A program made the position numbers and the translations under genes. Shown piece after piece: positions 44,607-54,271 of a DNA stretch of 64,000 bases (positions are counted from its first letter, which is position 1; each line of letters starts with the position of its first letter). Under the pieces are notes generated by a model that did not search any database, had not been told where the DNA came from, and saw only the letters and a list, made by a program, of their open reading frames with translations. Source of the stretch: Doryteuthis pealeii (Eukaryota; Mollusca; Cephalopoda; Myopsida; Loliginidae); NCBI GenBank assembly GCA_023376005.1, contig CM042139.1, positions 143,277,664 through 143,341,663 of the forward strand. The letters run 5' to 3'.

Positions 44607-44830
44607 TTAAACTAAAGTCGAGAGTTCATTTCTTGGATTTGAAATCTCAATATTATTCTTTGACCGTTCAAAGACTGGCAGCCCTCCATCGGCTCGGCTT
44701 TTTTCTAATCGCCAGTGGTAAGTATTCTGCATAACACTGAGTACACAGAAGAGAATTCCCAGTCCTAACACCACGGTAGAGACCAGTGCAGGAGATGATT
44801 TGAACTTCATCAGCACATACATGACAACCA
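44607..44830 (-). CDS. Unidentified membrane protein, terminal exon
   Basis: Terminal coding exon. A strong acceptor (polypyrimidine tract ending TTTCTTTCAG, AG at 44831-44832) precedes it and TAA at 44607-44609 ends it. The exon encodes a second membrane span (ALVSTVVLGLGILFCVLSVM) and a polar tail (HWRLEKSRADGG ... NELSTLV). It begins in phase 1: the single G left over from the 86-nt exon completes a Val codon. Composition is clearly less AT-rich than the surroundings. The family was not recognised. Most of the gene lies upstream, beyond or unrecognised within 54.3-64 kb. Confidence 0.8.
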
Positions 44831-44887
44831 CTGAAAGAAAAAGAAAAAAAGAAAAAAATCATGTTTTAATAATTACATATTTTTATA

Positions 44888-44948
44888 TGAAATTAGTGAG
44901 AGGGAGGGGGAGAGGAAAGGGGAAGGGAGAGAGGGAGAGAGAGAAGGA
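44888..44948 (+). repeat. Polypurine GA/GGGA tract
   Basis: Purine-only stretch. Confidence 0.85.
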
Positions 44949-45600
44949 TATCTTATAACATAGAACATTCAGTAATGAATGACAACAAAATTGTATTGTG
45001 TGGAAATGAGATAAAATAAAATGAATAAATAAAATGATAATAAAGATTTAAAATAAAATCAACATTTTTCTATGATGCTAGACATAAAAATAACTGGATA
45101 AAACAGTCTCTTTTTTACTTCTCAAGGCATTGCATGTGTATTGTGGACTAGCCTGCTGTACCTAACATAGAGAATGAATGTGCTGGTCCAGGACTATTTA
45201 TACACGGCTGTCTGAGAGCATCGAGGTGATTACTGAGACTGCAAGGATTATGGAACCATTACACAAACCGTCTACCTCAATGTTTTAGCACTCTGTTGTG
45301 AGTTACTATATGTCTGGTGCACATGTAGTTTGAATGTACTAGTATACTGAATACGGTATGATCCAGTAAACAACAATATGGATGTGTTTTTGGAAGTTTC
45401 TTAGAGAGGTCATGAAGTAAGTACAAAGTGTTGCTTTTGGTTTTTTTAAAACTCAGCACAATGGCTGCTTTGAGTTCAACCAATTACTACTAGGTCTATT
45501 ATTCTTAAAATTAATTCCTTCTTTAGCCTAAATAGAAAAAGGAAACAGGCAAAAAGAATTGAAAATTAAGAATTGTGTTTCCCTTAAAATTTATAAAAAG
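44949..45600. other. Unique intronic sequence
   Basis: 45120-45480 is less AT-rich but has no recognised frame or repeat. Confidence 0.35.
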
Positions 45601-45619
45601 TAATAAATACAATTTCACT

Positions 45620-45749
45620 GAATGTTTGAGATGAGGCTTGATGATTACTATTATCTGCGTTATTCGGACTATTGTCTTCATCTTCATTGTTATCTGTACA
45701 GATAACAATGAAGATGAGGACAATAGTCCGAATAATGCAGATAATAGTA
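45620..45749. repeat. 104-bp palindrome of SINE family E tails
   Basis: 45646-45749 is a near-perfect inverted repeat (two mismatches per 52-bp arm) centred on GTTATCTGTACAGATAAC. Each arm is the family E 3' end ('aacaatgaagatgaggacaa', 'agtccgaataa'). The left copy continues to 45620 with the family's 'gatgaggcttgatgat' end. Confidence 0.9.
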
Positions 45750-45944
45750 AAGTAAGGAAAATACAAAGTTTTTGTTGCTTCTTTATATTATAATTGTTTT
45801 ATTTATGGAAGTGGTGTTCAAATGTGAAAATCCACACACTTACACAATATACAAACTCAAACCCATAAGTTAAATTCCATAGTATTTTAATTCAATTTGT
45901 TTTGCTGAAAATGTCTCCATAAAATGAATGAGGAATGACTTAAT

Positions 45945-46092
45945 AGGGTCCTTTGTTAAATGACATATCAACCTTTGTGAGTTATTTATTGCCAAAGCCA
46001 TTCTTGTAGTAGAACATTAGTGGAACAATTTAACCCATACTTTTTCCAAGGACATTAGTCCAAAAGTGAACATAATAGCATGGCCTGTCCCA
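45945..46092 (-). mobile_element. SINE family B
   Basis: Reverse family B with slightly altered 3' end ('gttaaatgacatatcaacct'). Confidence 0.8.
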
Positions 46093-46132
46093 AATATCAT
46101 GAGAAATTGTGGCCTATAATGACATAGTATTA

Positions 46133-46500
46133 TCTGCGTTATTCGGACTATTGTCCCCATCTTCATTGTTATTTGTACAATGTTTCGGCCGATATGCCCT
46201 CCGGCCTTCTTCAGGTATTTCTTGTCGGACTCGGGAACCTTCTCGGACTTGGGAACCTTCTTTTTGAACTCGGGAACTTTCTTGTCGTAATCGGGAGCCA
46301 TCACGGAAGTTTGAAGCTAACCCTTTATTTAGTCCACGGGGGTATCCTGTTCTCATTCCGCTAACCATAGCTGGGGTAGGAGTTGTGTTAATTATTTTTC
46401 TAACTGCCTCTATTCAGGATTGAACTTGGGATCCAGAGATGACTGTCACTTAGAACTGTCTTAACCTAACTACCTTATCCACTAGGCCATGTGTTCAATT
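46133..46500 (-). mobile_element. SINE family E, full length
   Basis: The minus strand begins with a tRNA-Arg-like head (CATGGCCTAGTGGATAAGG as A box, AAGTTCAATCCTGAAT as B box). Next is a linker with GAATGAGAACAGGATACCCC, then 18-21 bp units of the GTTCCCGAGTCCGACAAGAA type (46330-46220). The 3' module has core CTGAAGA (46214-46208), stem GGCCG/CGGCC and GAAACATTGTAC. The final part is 'aacaatgaagatggggacaa'. The module resembles a hammerhead core but its flanks do not form stem I. Confidence 0.8.
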
Positions 46501-46715
46501 GGAAGAAGGTTCCGAGTCCGAGAAGGTTCCGAGTCCGAGAAGGTTCCCGAGTCCGAGAAGGTTCCCGGGTCCGACAAGAAATACCTGAAGAAGGCCGGAG
46601 GGCATATCGGTGGAAATGTTGTACAAATAACAATGAAGATGGGGACAATAGTCCGAATAACACAGATAATACTAATCTTCAAGCCTCATCTCAAACATTC
46701 AGAGAAATAGTATAA
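46500..46715 (+). mobile_element. SINE family E, 5'-truncated inverted partner
   Basis: Starts with four GAAGGTTCC(C)GAGTCCGA units, then CTGAAGAAGGCCGG, the GAAATGTTGTAC segment and the tail 'aagcctcatctcaaacattc'. It is fused head to head with the full-length minus copy. Confidence 0.85.
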
Positions 46716-46822
46716 TATAGTTTTTGTGTATAATACACATACCACCTCTTGGGCTGAAAAATCTGGAAAAATAGTGTGTCTTATACTCAAATAATTATGG
46801 TAAACCCCAAAATTCATATTAG

Positions 46823-47050
46823 TTTGGTTTCTTTGTTTAATTGCATATCAATCTTCATGGGTTATTCAATGCCAAAGCCATCCTTATAGAAGAATATGTG
46901 GTAATATTTAACCCATAACTGGAAAAATGAAGGTGTTCATACCTTTTCCAAGGATTTTAGTCAGAAAGTGAATGTAATAGTGTGATTGGAGTTTGAAATC
47001 CCTTACTACGATGTTACAGTCCAGCACATTAGCCACTACTCCTCCCCATG
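46823..47050 (-). mobile_element. SINE family B, near full length
   Basis: From TTTGGTTTCTTTGTTTAA to head remnants ('ttagccactactcctcccc'). Confidence 0.85.
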
Positions 47051-47261
47051 TTAGGAATGGTTTGTGCGGTCTACAAAAGGAGATTTTATGACAAAAAATA
47101 ATCTAGAAGACTTCAGATTTTAAAACTGATGAACTGGAGGAATTTTGAAGAAACAACAATGGTCAGGTTTTGAATTTAGAGTTTTTTCCTTACCTAGACA
47201 CACTTATGAAAATTACATGACAGTGGGTCTTCTTGTCCTCATAACCTCATGTCATACAGCA

Positions 47262-47526
47262 GGATCATATGACCTTTAGGCACCTCTTTTGCGATCTCGA
47301 TTCATAAGCACATGTTTTTCATTTACACCGTCAAATCCGGTTGTTTGTTAGGGGTTAGGGTTGGGGTTTGGGGTTAGAGTTAGAGTTAGGGGTTAGTTTT
47401 ATAATTTAATAAAAAAAAATCTAAAAATCGTCTGTTAATAAACAATTGGATTTTGACGGTGTAAATGAAAAACATGTACTTATGCATCGAGATCGCAAAA
47501 AGGGGTGCCAAAAGGTCATACGGTCC
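47262..47526. mobile_element. Palindromic MITE with TTAGGG-like core, copy 2
   Basis: Same inverted ends as 165-400 and a core of TTAGGG, TTGGGG and TTAGAG units (47348-47396). Confidence 0.8.
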
Positions 47527-47739
47527 CATACAATATATGAGAACACATGCACAATATGTAAGTTTTTAACTTTACTTCTTTATAACGCAACAAGGGTTGA
47601 AATGCCATAGAGCCAACCAACTAACCAACCAAAGGATCCCATCCTGGCCCTATTTTGTCAGCTCAAAGTGTAATATCTGTGTATTGTTATCTTAACTGAC
47701 CTGTCTGCATTACAAGTGTTTGTTTTATTTACTCTCTAG

Positions 47740-47862
47740 TTGGGCATCTCGCAGGGTGTAATGGTTAGCAAGCTGAATTAGCAGACCAAGTTAAAATATT
47801 GAATAACCCATTGAAGGTTGATATGCCATAAAGACAAAGAAACCAAACCAATCAATTATGCA
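47740..47862 (+). mobile_element. SINE D head joined to SINE B tail
   Basis: 'ggtgtaatggttagcaagct' (family D A-box region) is followed within 40 bp by the family B 3' end ('ggttgatatgccataaag'). It may be a deletion product or a chimera. Confidence 0.55.
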
Positions 47863-47879
47863 CCAGCCTGTCGACTGGG

Positions 47880-48345
47880 GCTTTAGATTACACCGACTGC
47901 ATCTCTGCAGAGGGGTAAGAACCCCCCAATGGGGCCACCTGTTGGCCGTGGGTGGTGATCCATGATGCCTAAGGAAGGAATCCTGGTGGATGAGCAGTCC
48001 ATGACATGCAACATTCCACTTAGACCCTTACTTAGGCTAGAAGGGTGATCGGAGAGGCTTCCTCCAATCAATTGACTGGTCACATCAAGCTCTAGCACCT
48101 ATATGAATTCCCCAACCCTATTGCCCTTATGGCAAGCCCCAACCCTTTTTATCATATATGTGCTAGAAGGCAGTGGCTGAGGCTCTTAGTGTCCTGGGAA
48201 TGATGTTAAACTCTATCTGATGGTATGGTTCTACTTCTGGAGGTCTAGGGAATGTGGAGTACTCCTTCATCACCATTGCTTCCTGGTCCACTCTGACCCG
48301 GAGTGGTAGTACCTGTTAGGGTCCCATCTATGGGTTAAATAGTAA
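47880..48345 (+). repeat. Dispersed repeat F, long copy
   Basis: A roughly 465-bp segment of moderate GC. Its 3' part ('tcaccattgcttcctggtcc', 'ggagtggtagtacctgttag') recurs at 54945-55130 and in reverse at 48940-49030. No coding frame is conserved. Confidence 0.6.
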
Positions 48346-48407
48346 AATGTGTTTATAAAAAAAATTGAGTATCCATTAAGAAAGAATTTATTTAAAAACT
48401 TTGTCAG

Positions 48408-48455
48408 CATTGAACGACCCACTGAGGTTGATATGCTATAAAACAAACCAACCAG
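48408..48455 (+). mobile_element. SINE family B 3' scrap
   Basis: Only 'gaggttgatatgctataaaa' and flanks remain. Confidence 0.55.
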
Positions 48456-48507
48456 TTATGCACTGTGTTCATTGTTGTTACAAAAAATGTATAAATTGCA
48501 TCATCAT

Positions 48508-48728
48508 AATGGTTAATGTGCTGGATTGTGACATCATATTAAGTAAGTTTGAATTTCAGTTACACTATTAGGTTCACTTTCAGACTAATACATTTGGGAA
48601 AGGTATGAACTCCCTCATTCCTAAAGCTATGGGCTAAATAGTAACACTACCATTTTTCTACAATGCTAGCCTTGGCATTAGATAACCCATGATGGTTGAT
48701 ATGCCATTTAAACAAACAAACCAAACCA
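48508..48728 (+). mobile_element. SINE family B, full length
   Basis: Head 'ggttaatgtgctggattgtg', B box AAGTTTGAATTTCAG, full body and 3' end. Confidence 0.85.
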
Positions 48729-48789
48729 GCCATTTATGCACTGCATACATCATTGTTACTAAAAAAATGTATAAATTGTATCATTAATG

Positions 48790-49030
48790 ATTGATTGATT
48801 GATTGATTGATTGAACAGCATGTCGACCCTCCTAGGATTATTTTAAGCGTAGAGGTTAGGGTATCACATTCATTGTAAATTCAGATTTTCATTTTTTGTG
48901 TAGTTGTTTCTGAAGAGTATTTTTGTTTTGTGCACAGTCCTATCAAATATGAATAATTTTTAAACAGATCTATTTGACCTATACATAGGAACCTAACAGC
49001 TACTACCACTTTTAGTCAGAGTAGACTTTA
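48790..49030. repeat. (GATT)n plus repeat F, minus fragment
   Basis: GATTGATTGATTGA at about 48792 precedes the repeated 'cagcatgtcgacc...agaggttagg' end. 48940-49030 is the reversed F repeat. Confidence 0.55.
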
Positions 49031-49117
49031 GAGTAATATCAATAAAAGGCTACTTCACACTACCCAGATCTCAAGATCTACAGCCTCACCATCAGATGCA
49101 GTTTAGTGTCATATCCA

Positions 49118-49247
49118 GGACACCCCCCCTTTTTTTTCCCTAGAGTATTAGTCCAAAAGTGAATGTAATAGCATGACTGCAGTTCAAACTCACTTACTAT
49201 CATGTCGCAGCCTATCATGTTAGTCACTATGCCACAGGGACTTCCCT
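49118..49247 (-). mobile_element. SINE family B, 5' half
   Basis: Reverse copy from 'agagtattagtccaaaagtg' to a tRNA head remnant ('gccacagggac'). Confidence 0.8.
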
Positions 49248-49299
49248 TTTTCCAGTGTTCTGTTCATAAAGTGCAATTTTAAATTGAACTTCCTTATCA

Positions 49300-49545
49300 C
49301 TTTGCCTACTTTAAGCTGCTCACAGCAGCTTTCCCACCTCACCCTAGGAAAGTACAAAAACTGATGGTTAGTTCATGAAAATTGAGCAGAAGAACTCAGA
49401 TTACAATAATAAAAAGACTTTATTTGAATAGAATGAGTTCTGAGGTGAATAGATTGTGAAGTTTGAAACATCGTATTCTTTTTTCGGTAAAAAATACCAA
49501 TACTTTTTTAAAAATCTGATAGGCTAAGTCTTGCAGGAATTATTG
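49300..49545 (+). repeat. Dispersed repeat H, second copy
   Basis: Reverse-complement match to 5785-5965, extending further 3'. Confidence 0.6.
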
Positions 49546-49547
49546 TA

Positions 49548-49726
49548 AAAAAATCATCCTTGTAGAACAACAGTAGTGGTAATATTTAACCCATAGCTGG
49601 AGGAAAGGGGGTTTCATACCTTTCCCAAGTGTATTAGTAAATGTAATAGTGCAACTGGAGTTTGGACTCACTTACGACAATGATGCAGTCTAGTATGTTA
49701 GCCACAATGCCACGGGGACTCCTCTT
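49548..49726 (-). mobile_element. SINE family B
   Basis: 'acaacagtagtggtaatatt' to 'gccacaatgccacggggact'. A poly-A tract follows. Confidence 0.85.
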
Positions 49727-49739
49727 CAAAAAAAAAAAA

Positions 49740-50545
49740 AAATTTAATAGATTTAATTCATTGTTCCCAGATGTATTAATACTATAAAACTATGTAGACG
49801 TATATTTTAAGTATTGATGGCAATGCAATAGAGATATCAGATGACATGTCTTATCTTTCTAAGAGGAAGTATCAAGCTGATGGACAGTATAAGAGCCAAT
49901 GGGGACATATCATCAAAGTAGAAATTAAATCGTACTGTCATTTGCAGAGAATCTTATCACAGCAGAGACTTCTACAGTTCATGGGAATCATTGAAACTCA
50001 ATTCCTGAAGTAATTTTATGTTCAGTTGATAAAGCACACCTTGGGGGTGTGGAACTTAATCCAGGGATGAAGAGATCAATAAGATGAGGAAGAGAATCTT
50101 GGAAAGAAAACAGATCTGTTGATTAGAATTGGGTTCTTGGCACCATATGGTACGCATGTAGACATTCGATTTGAGTTTGAACATAAATATACATACATAG
50201 AGATTTAGAATTGGTATTCTTTAAGTATTTTCACTGCAGTCAGTCAATCTAATTTTGGAACTTGTTAAGTTAATTTTATAAATATTAGCACATTGTTCCA
50301 GTTGTGCTGAGACCCTGGGATGGAGTAATTTAGTTTATGGCTAAAGAATAGGTTGCAACACAGAAAGAAACAGAAATGAAAAGAAGTTATTGATTTTGTC
50401 TAGTATTTTTGTCCATTGGTATGGTCTAAGCACTGGGGGCTAGATGAACTAAAAAAGAAAAAAATCCCAGACAAAATCTTACACCAGTGTTAGCTGCAAA
50501 AATATCTATGCCTAAAAATTATTTCATATACATTATCTCTTTTGG
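49740..50545. other. Intronic sequence, nothing recognised
   Basis: Lower AT content than elsewhere (49850-50120) but no frame or repeat match found. Confidence 0.35.
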
Positions 50546-50547
50546 AT

Positions 50548-50835
50548 ATTCCCATTGTGTAATAGTTATTGTCATGGAAAATGGACACAGTAACACAAGT
50601 TCAAATCCTGGACAAGGCAGGTTACATTTCACATAGCACTAATACTCTTGCAAATCCAACTATTCTCCCCCCCCTAGTTATGGATAAGTGATAGGGCAGA
50701 TCAGATTTTTTAAACTTGGTATGGTAACCGGTCAAGGAGAAAGAAAATTCTGAATTCAAACCTGTTAAACTCCACTTAAAAATTGACCTTACATCACATC
50801 CTCCTTGTGCAGAGGGTTGGTAAATACATGTACAT
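50548..50835 (+). mobile_element. SINE family A, full length
   Basis: Head 'tgtgtaatagttattgtcat', B box AAGTTCAAATCCTGG, full body and the 'tgcagagggttggtaaatac' end. Confidence 0.9.
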
Positions 50836-50890
50836 TATTTCTTTTTATTGCACATATTTATGAAATTTAATCACAGTCCAGTAAAATCTA

Positions 50891-51060
50891 GGAGGTCCGT
50901 TTGGTGTAGGGGTTATGGTATCGGCCTGTCAGCTTGGCAGTCCGGTTTCAAATCACGCACAGGGCGGCCTTCCTATCTATAGCTCTGCTGATGAGGCCTA
51001 ATAGGCCGAAATGTACATACAGAGATTGATTTTTCTTGATTTGTTTAGCCATACATTTAA
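50891..51060 (+). mobile_element. tRNA-Asp-like SINE carrying a hammerhead ribozyme
   Basis: The head (50893-50965) has an A box (TTGGTGTAGGGGTTATGG), the anticodon-loop string GCCTGTCA typical of tRNA-Asp (GTC) and a B-box-like CCGGTTTCAAATC, so it should be read by RNA polymerase III. Only about 18 nt later comes the hammerhead at 50983-51024. It is followed by 'gattgatttttcttgatttg' and AT-rich sequence. The 3' limit is not certain, and no other copy was found in the window. Hammerhead-bearing SINE-like elements are known from schistosomes; this family is not known to me. Confidence 0.85.
50983..51024 (+). ncRNA. Minimal type I hammerhead ribozyme
   Basis: Stem I: CTCTG (50983-50987) pairs perfectly with CAGAG (51020-51024). 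Core CTGATGA is at 50988-50994. Stem II: GGCCT (50995-50999) with AGGCC (51003-51007), loop AAT. GAA is at 51008-51010. Stem III: ATG (51011-51013) with CAT (51016-51018), 2-nt loop TA. The cleavage-site triplet is AUA, so cutting is predicted between 51019 and 51020. All invariant residues are present. The very short stem III matches the minimal motifs reported in animal retroelements, which often act best as dimers. Confidence 0.9.
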
Positions 51061-51187
51061 ATAGGCATTCCCGCCTAATTCATTATTAATTAATTAATTT
51101 TCAAAATTAGGTACAACTCCAATTAAGCACATATTCTCCTAAAATTGTTGGCAAAAAGCCATTCCAAACACACCGTGTTTACAACTT

Positions 51188-51217
51188 ATCATATATATAT
51201 ATATATATATATATATC
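51188..51217. repeat. (AT)n microsatellite
   Basis: AT run. Confidence 0.9.
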
Positions 51218-51269
51218 CATCATCTATGAAATAAAGAAAACTTACAAAAATATTTTAGATACATTTTGT

Positions 51270-51515
51270 TTGAATCTCTGAGATGAGGAATTATCATTAT
51301 TCCTTAATATATTTTAACTCATGTCCTCATCTTGTTTGTTATTATAACCACAAAGTTACATCTGTTCTACTCTCCAGCCGTATTCAGGTATTTGGGGGTA
51401 GTTGGTAACCTTCTGAAGATTTCAAAGCAAGCCCTTTATTCAATCCACAGAGTTAGATTGCTTTCATTCTACCATCCATGCTAAGGGGATAACTTGTGTC
51501 AGTTAATTTTTCAAA
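51270..51515 (-). mobile_element. SINE family E, decayed minus copy
   Basis: Reverse order of family E marks: 'ctgagatgagga', 'tcctcatcttgtttgttatt', 'ccagccgtattcaggtattt', 'ccctttattcaatccacaga' and 'accatccatgctaagggg'. Confidence 0.7.
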
Positions 51516-51654
51516 TACCAAAACATTGTTCCTAAAATAACAATACCATATGTACTGAATTATAAAGGATTTTGTGTAATGAATGACTCAAAAAGGTGTT
51601 TTTATCATGTGTAAGAAACAAAAAATTATAAGTGAAATAGATCACTAATTGGGA

Positions 51655-51692
51655 CTGAGCCTATTCTATTAATGACCACCCCAAGCAGAGTT
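51655..51692 (-). repeat. Dispersed repeat J scrap
   Basis: 'gggactgagcctattctatt' is the reverse complement of the J repeat core. Confidence 0.6.
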
Positions 51693-51925
51693 TAACAGGT
51701 TTGAATTCAGAGTTTTCCTTCTCCTAGACTGGTTGCCTAACCAAAGTTAAAGAGCCTAGTCTGCCCTACTATTTACCCATAGCTGGAGGAAGAGTAGTTG
51801 GATTCATACCTTTCCCAAGGGTATTAGCAGTATGTGAACTGTAGCTTTGTCCAGGATTTGAACTCGGGTCGACAAGTCCATTTCCTACCACTCTAACCAT
51901 TTGACCATGCGCCTCCAACCAATGG
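51693..51925 (-). mobile_element. SINE family A, full length, minus
   Basis: Reverse family A from 'aacaggtttgaattcagagt' through B box ('gatttgaactcgg') to A box ('ccatttgaccatgcgcctcc'). Confidence 0.9.
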
Positions 51926-52019
51926 TGATGGAGATGTTCAAAACATATCTCATGTAATGAATGATCCCTTGTTTTTGAGATGAAAAATTGATATTAAGAA
52001 GTCATACATTACACAAGTA

Positions 52020-52500
52020 TATCATTATCAACATCATATCATGCTGACATCATGGATTCCCATGACTATCTCTCACCACCTGCCCTATGACCCTCTCTCA
52101 CCACTATATGTCATCACTCCAGGCAGGTCTTCCACATGGTATCTAGTATCTGCATCGAGCTGATCGATGTAGGTTTTTACTGGTTGGCCTACACTGTTCA
52201 TAGGAGAACATCACTTTTGAGTTTGTCCTTTCTTCTCCAGCAGTGTCCAGCATGTCTTGTTTGTCTTATTTGGTTGTTTTTTTCTGATAGAAGGTAAGTG
52301 GCCATACAATTGCTTCCAGGATTTGTTCAAAACAGCACACAGCATCCTAGTGTAGTTCCTATCTAGTTTTTTCTCCAAGCATTTAATTCAAGTGGTGCAG
52401 ATTTCCATATGATCAATAATCTGTCTATAGCAGTCCATGCCTTTCCAATGTATATATTGATATCACTTTCTGTAGAGGAGATATTACTATCAAGAAATGT
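52020..52500 (-). pseudogene. RTE-like LINE 3' ORF and tail
   Basis: The minus strand runs from the distal RT (an NISSTESDINI-like stretch near 52495-52440 and a TAIDRLSI-like block) through KKLDRNYTRMLCAVLNKSW-like and TYIDQLDADTRYH-like text to an ERVIGQV-like C-terminus and CATGATG-type tail near 52030. It has stops and frameshifts. Confidence 0.75.
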
Positions 52501-52970
52501 AATATTCAATATTCTAAATATAAATAAAAAGAAATTGAGCTGTAATTTAAAGATTTCCTATTGATTTTTAATTATTTTTCCTAATGCGTCTTATTGAATG
52601 TTATCACAAGAGAGACCTGATTCAGTTTCTCTTTTTTCTATTAATTTAAAGGCTTCATCACTTGGAATACCATCATTTTAAATCTGCTAATCTGATATTC
52701 AATGGAATAATGGTAGAAGCCACATGCTATGAATTATCTAAAATTATTGATATAATCAAATAAATAATAATTATTCTTAATTCAAATGAGCAGGGTAGGG
52801 TTTCTATGAGACATTTGGTGGTGAGAGGAATTGGAATGGAGATGATTATGTTTATCTGTGAATTGCTATTGTTTATTTTCATCAATGTAAACCAAGGTGT
52901 CTAAATATAATGTTGATTATGTGGATGATCAAATTTGAAAGAATTGTGTATCATGTTTAAGTTAACAAGT
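52501..52970. other. Unique intronic sequence
   Basis: Nothing recognised. Confidence 0.3.
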
Positions 52971-52972
52971 GC

Positions 52973-53011
<39 letters not shown>
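52973..53011. repeat. (CA)n microsatellite
   Basis: CA run. Confidence 0.95.
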
Positions 53012-53015
<4 letters not shown>

Positions 53016-53019
53016 TGTA

Positions 53020-53210
53020 TATATAGTCATCTTGGCGCAAGACCATGAAGCAAAGAGGTCCAGAAGAAAGCGTCGTCAACAAAGCACCAGCTCATCAACA
53101 TCTTCAGAGACAGCCTTCACATGCAACATCTGTGGTCGAGAATGTTTTTCGAACATTGGACTTCACAGTCACAGGAGGTGCTGTAACTTTAGAGGCACAT
53201 GAGCTATATA
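53020..53210 (+). pseudogene. LINE ORF2 C-terminal zinc-finger fragment
   Basis: Encodes AKRSRRKRRQQSTSSSTSSE, then TAFTCNICGRECFSNIGLHS and HRR, a basic linker and a Cys/His finger that closes ORF2 of the jockey-like LINE family (compare 13590-13713). No RT precedes it. It is a truncated LINE end and not a host zinc-finger gene. Confidence 0.75.
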
Positions 53211-53244
53211 GTCTTCCAAGACTGCAATGCTGATGATGCACATA

Positions 53245-53247
53245 CAG

Positions 53248-53298
<51 letters not shown>

Positions 53299-53300
53299 AA
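53245..53300. repeat. (CA)n-(TA)n microsatellite
   Basis: Compound dinucleotide run. Confidence 0.95.
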
Positions 53301-53309
53301 ATAAAATAA

Positions 53310-53465
53310 AATACCAAGAAAATTTGTTACAGCTGTGGGGAAATTTGTTAGGCAAAGAGTTAAGAACCTTTTTTTTTTAATCTGAGAGGCCAAGTCTTGC
53401 AGGTATGGTCCCATACCACATAACTTTGATTGATGAGGGTACATGATCCTCAGCAACTATTTTTG
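53310..53465. repeat. Dispersed repeat (H-associated)
   Basis: 'aaatttgttaggcaaagagt' is the reverse complement of 5736-5755, and 'gccaagtcttgcagg' matches 49520-49540. Confidence 0.55.
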
Positions 53466-53743
53466 GACCCTATTTTTTGTATCATTAACAATAAAATTTG
53501 GACTCCAAGATAAGGGTATGTTTGGAGTTGTTGTATTTTGATTAGTCAAGTCAGATTCACCATCAAGATGGATTTTGGTAAAGATGTCATGTAGTTTTGG
53601 ACTGGCTTATACATTCTTCAAGTTCTCTTTTTCTAAAGTCAACTAATTTGACTAATGTAAATTGGAAAGCCCTTATCTTGGCTTTGATGTTCATTATTTA
53701 AAGCAGCAGAACTCATCACTTCTTTATATATATATATAAAAAA

Positions 53744-53998
53744 AGTAAAATCGTCAGGGTGGCCTAAAATCGGTATCAGCCAGACAGCGAGGGAGTCTAT
53801 CCCCCTTTTCAATAGTGCTAGACGAAGGAGATTGTTTTTGCATCTGAGGTGGAGCACCACACCTAACATCAGCTCCTCACTTTACCGCACAGATCCCTGT
53901 GCTAATCATATGCTGAGTTGGCGAGGGCTGGTATCGGACCAGGAACCTCGTGGTTCCTAGTTGTATACTCTACTGACTAAACTAAACCAGCCCTTTAC
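53744..53998 (-). mobile_element. SINE family C, full length, minus
   Basis: From 'gtcagggtggcctaaaatcg' through B box ('ggtatcggaccaggaacc') to A box ('tctactgactaaactaaacc'). Confidence 0.9.
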
Positions 53999-54014
53999 TT
54001 TACTTAAGGGGCGG

Positions 54015-54051
<37 letters not shown>

Positions 54052-54130
54052 TGAAAATGATATATATATTATATATATATGTGTATGTATATCAATAAAT
54101 ATATAATATTCATATATAGATACATATGTA
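54015..54130. repeat. (AT)n-rich microsatellite
   Basis: AT runs with TACATATG segments. Confidence 0.9.
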
Positions 54131-54183
54131 TATATACATGTATGTGTGTTTATAAGTTGTATATTAAATCAAAAGGAACTTAC

Positions 54184-54269
54184 CTACAAGAAAAGTAGGA
54201 ATAGAAACAAAAAACCCTGTAACAGCAATGAATCGACTACTTGAACATTCTCTCAGGTACTTGAACGCT
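54184..54269 (-). CDS. Unidentified membrane protein, penultimate exon
   Basis: An 86-nt exon between acceptor TTTCTTTCAG (AG at 54270-54271) and donor GTAAGT (from 54183). It encodes AFKYLRECSSSRFIAVTGFF then VSIPTFLV: a short charged loop and a hydrophobic span that continues as VVVMYVLM in the terminal exon. One base is left at each end, so frame is kept across the intron. The joined protein end has two membrane spans and a polar C-terminus. I could not name the family. No earlier exon was recognised up to 64 kb. Confidence 0.75.
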
Positions 54270-54271
54270 CT

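Larger units (their letters stand above)
44831..54183 (-). other. Intron of the membrane-protein gene
   Basis: A 9353-nt GT-AG intron: donor CTTGTAG|GTAAGT (GT at 54183-54182), acceptor AG at 44832-44831. It is packed with SINEs on both strands, a telomere-like MITE, LINE pieces and the hammerhead-bearing SINE at 50.9 kb. On the host transcript (minus strand) that ribozyme is antisense. Confidence 0.75.

Noticed and set aside
50891..50965. Functional tRNA-Asp gene
   Set aside because: The acceptor and anticodon arms do not pair well enough; it is the head of a SINE.
53020..53210. Host zinc-finger gene
   Set aside because: The finger plus basic linker is the C-terminus of a LINE ORF2, and the same end is found at 13590-13713.
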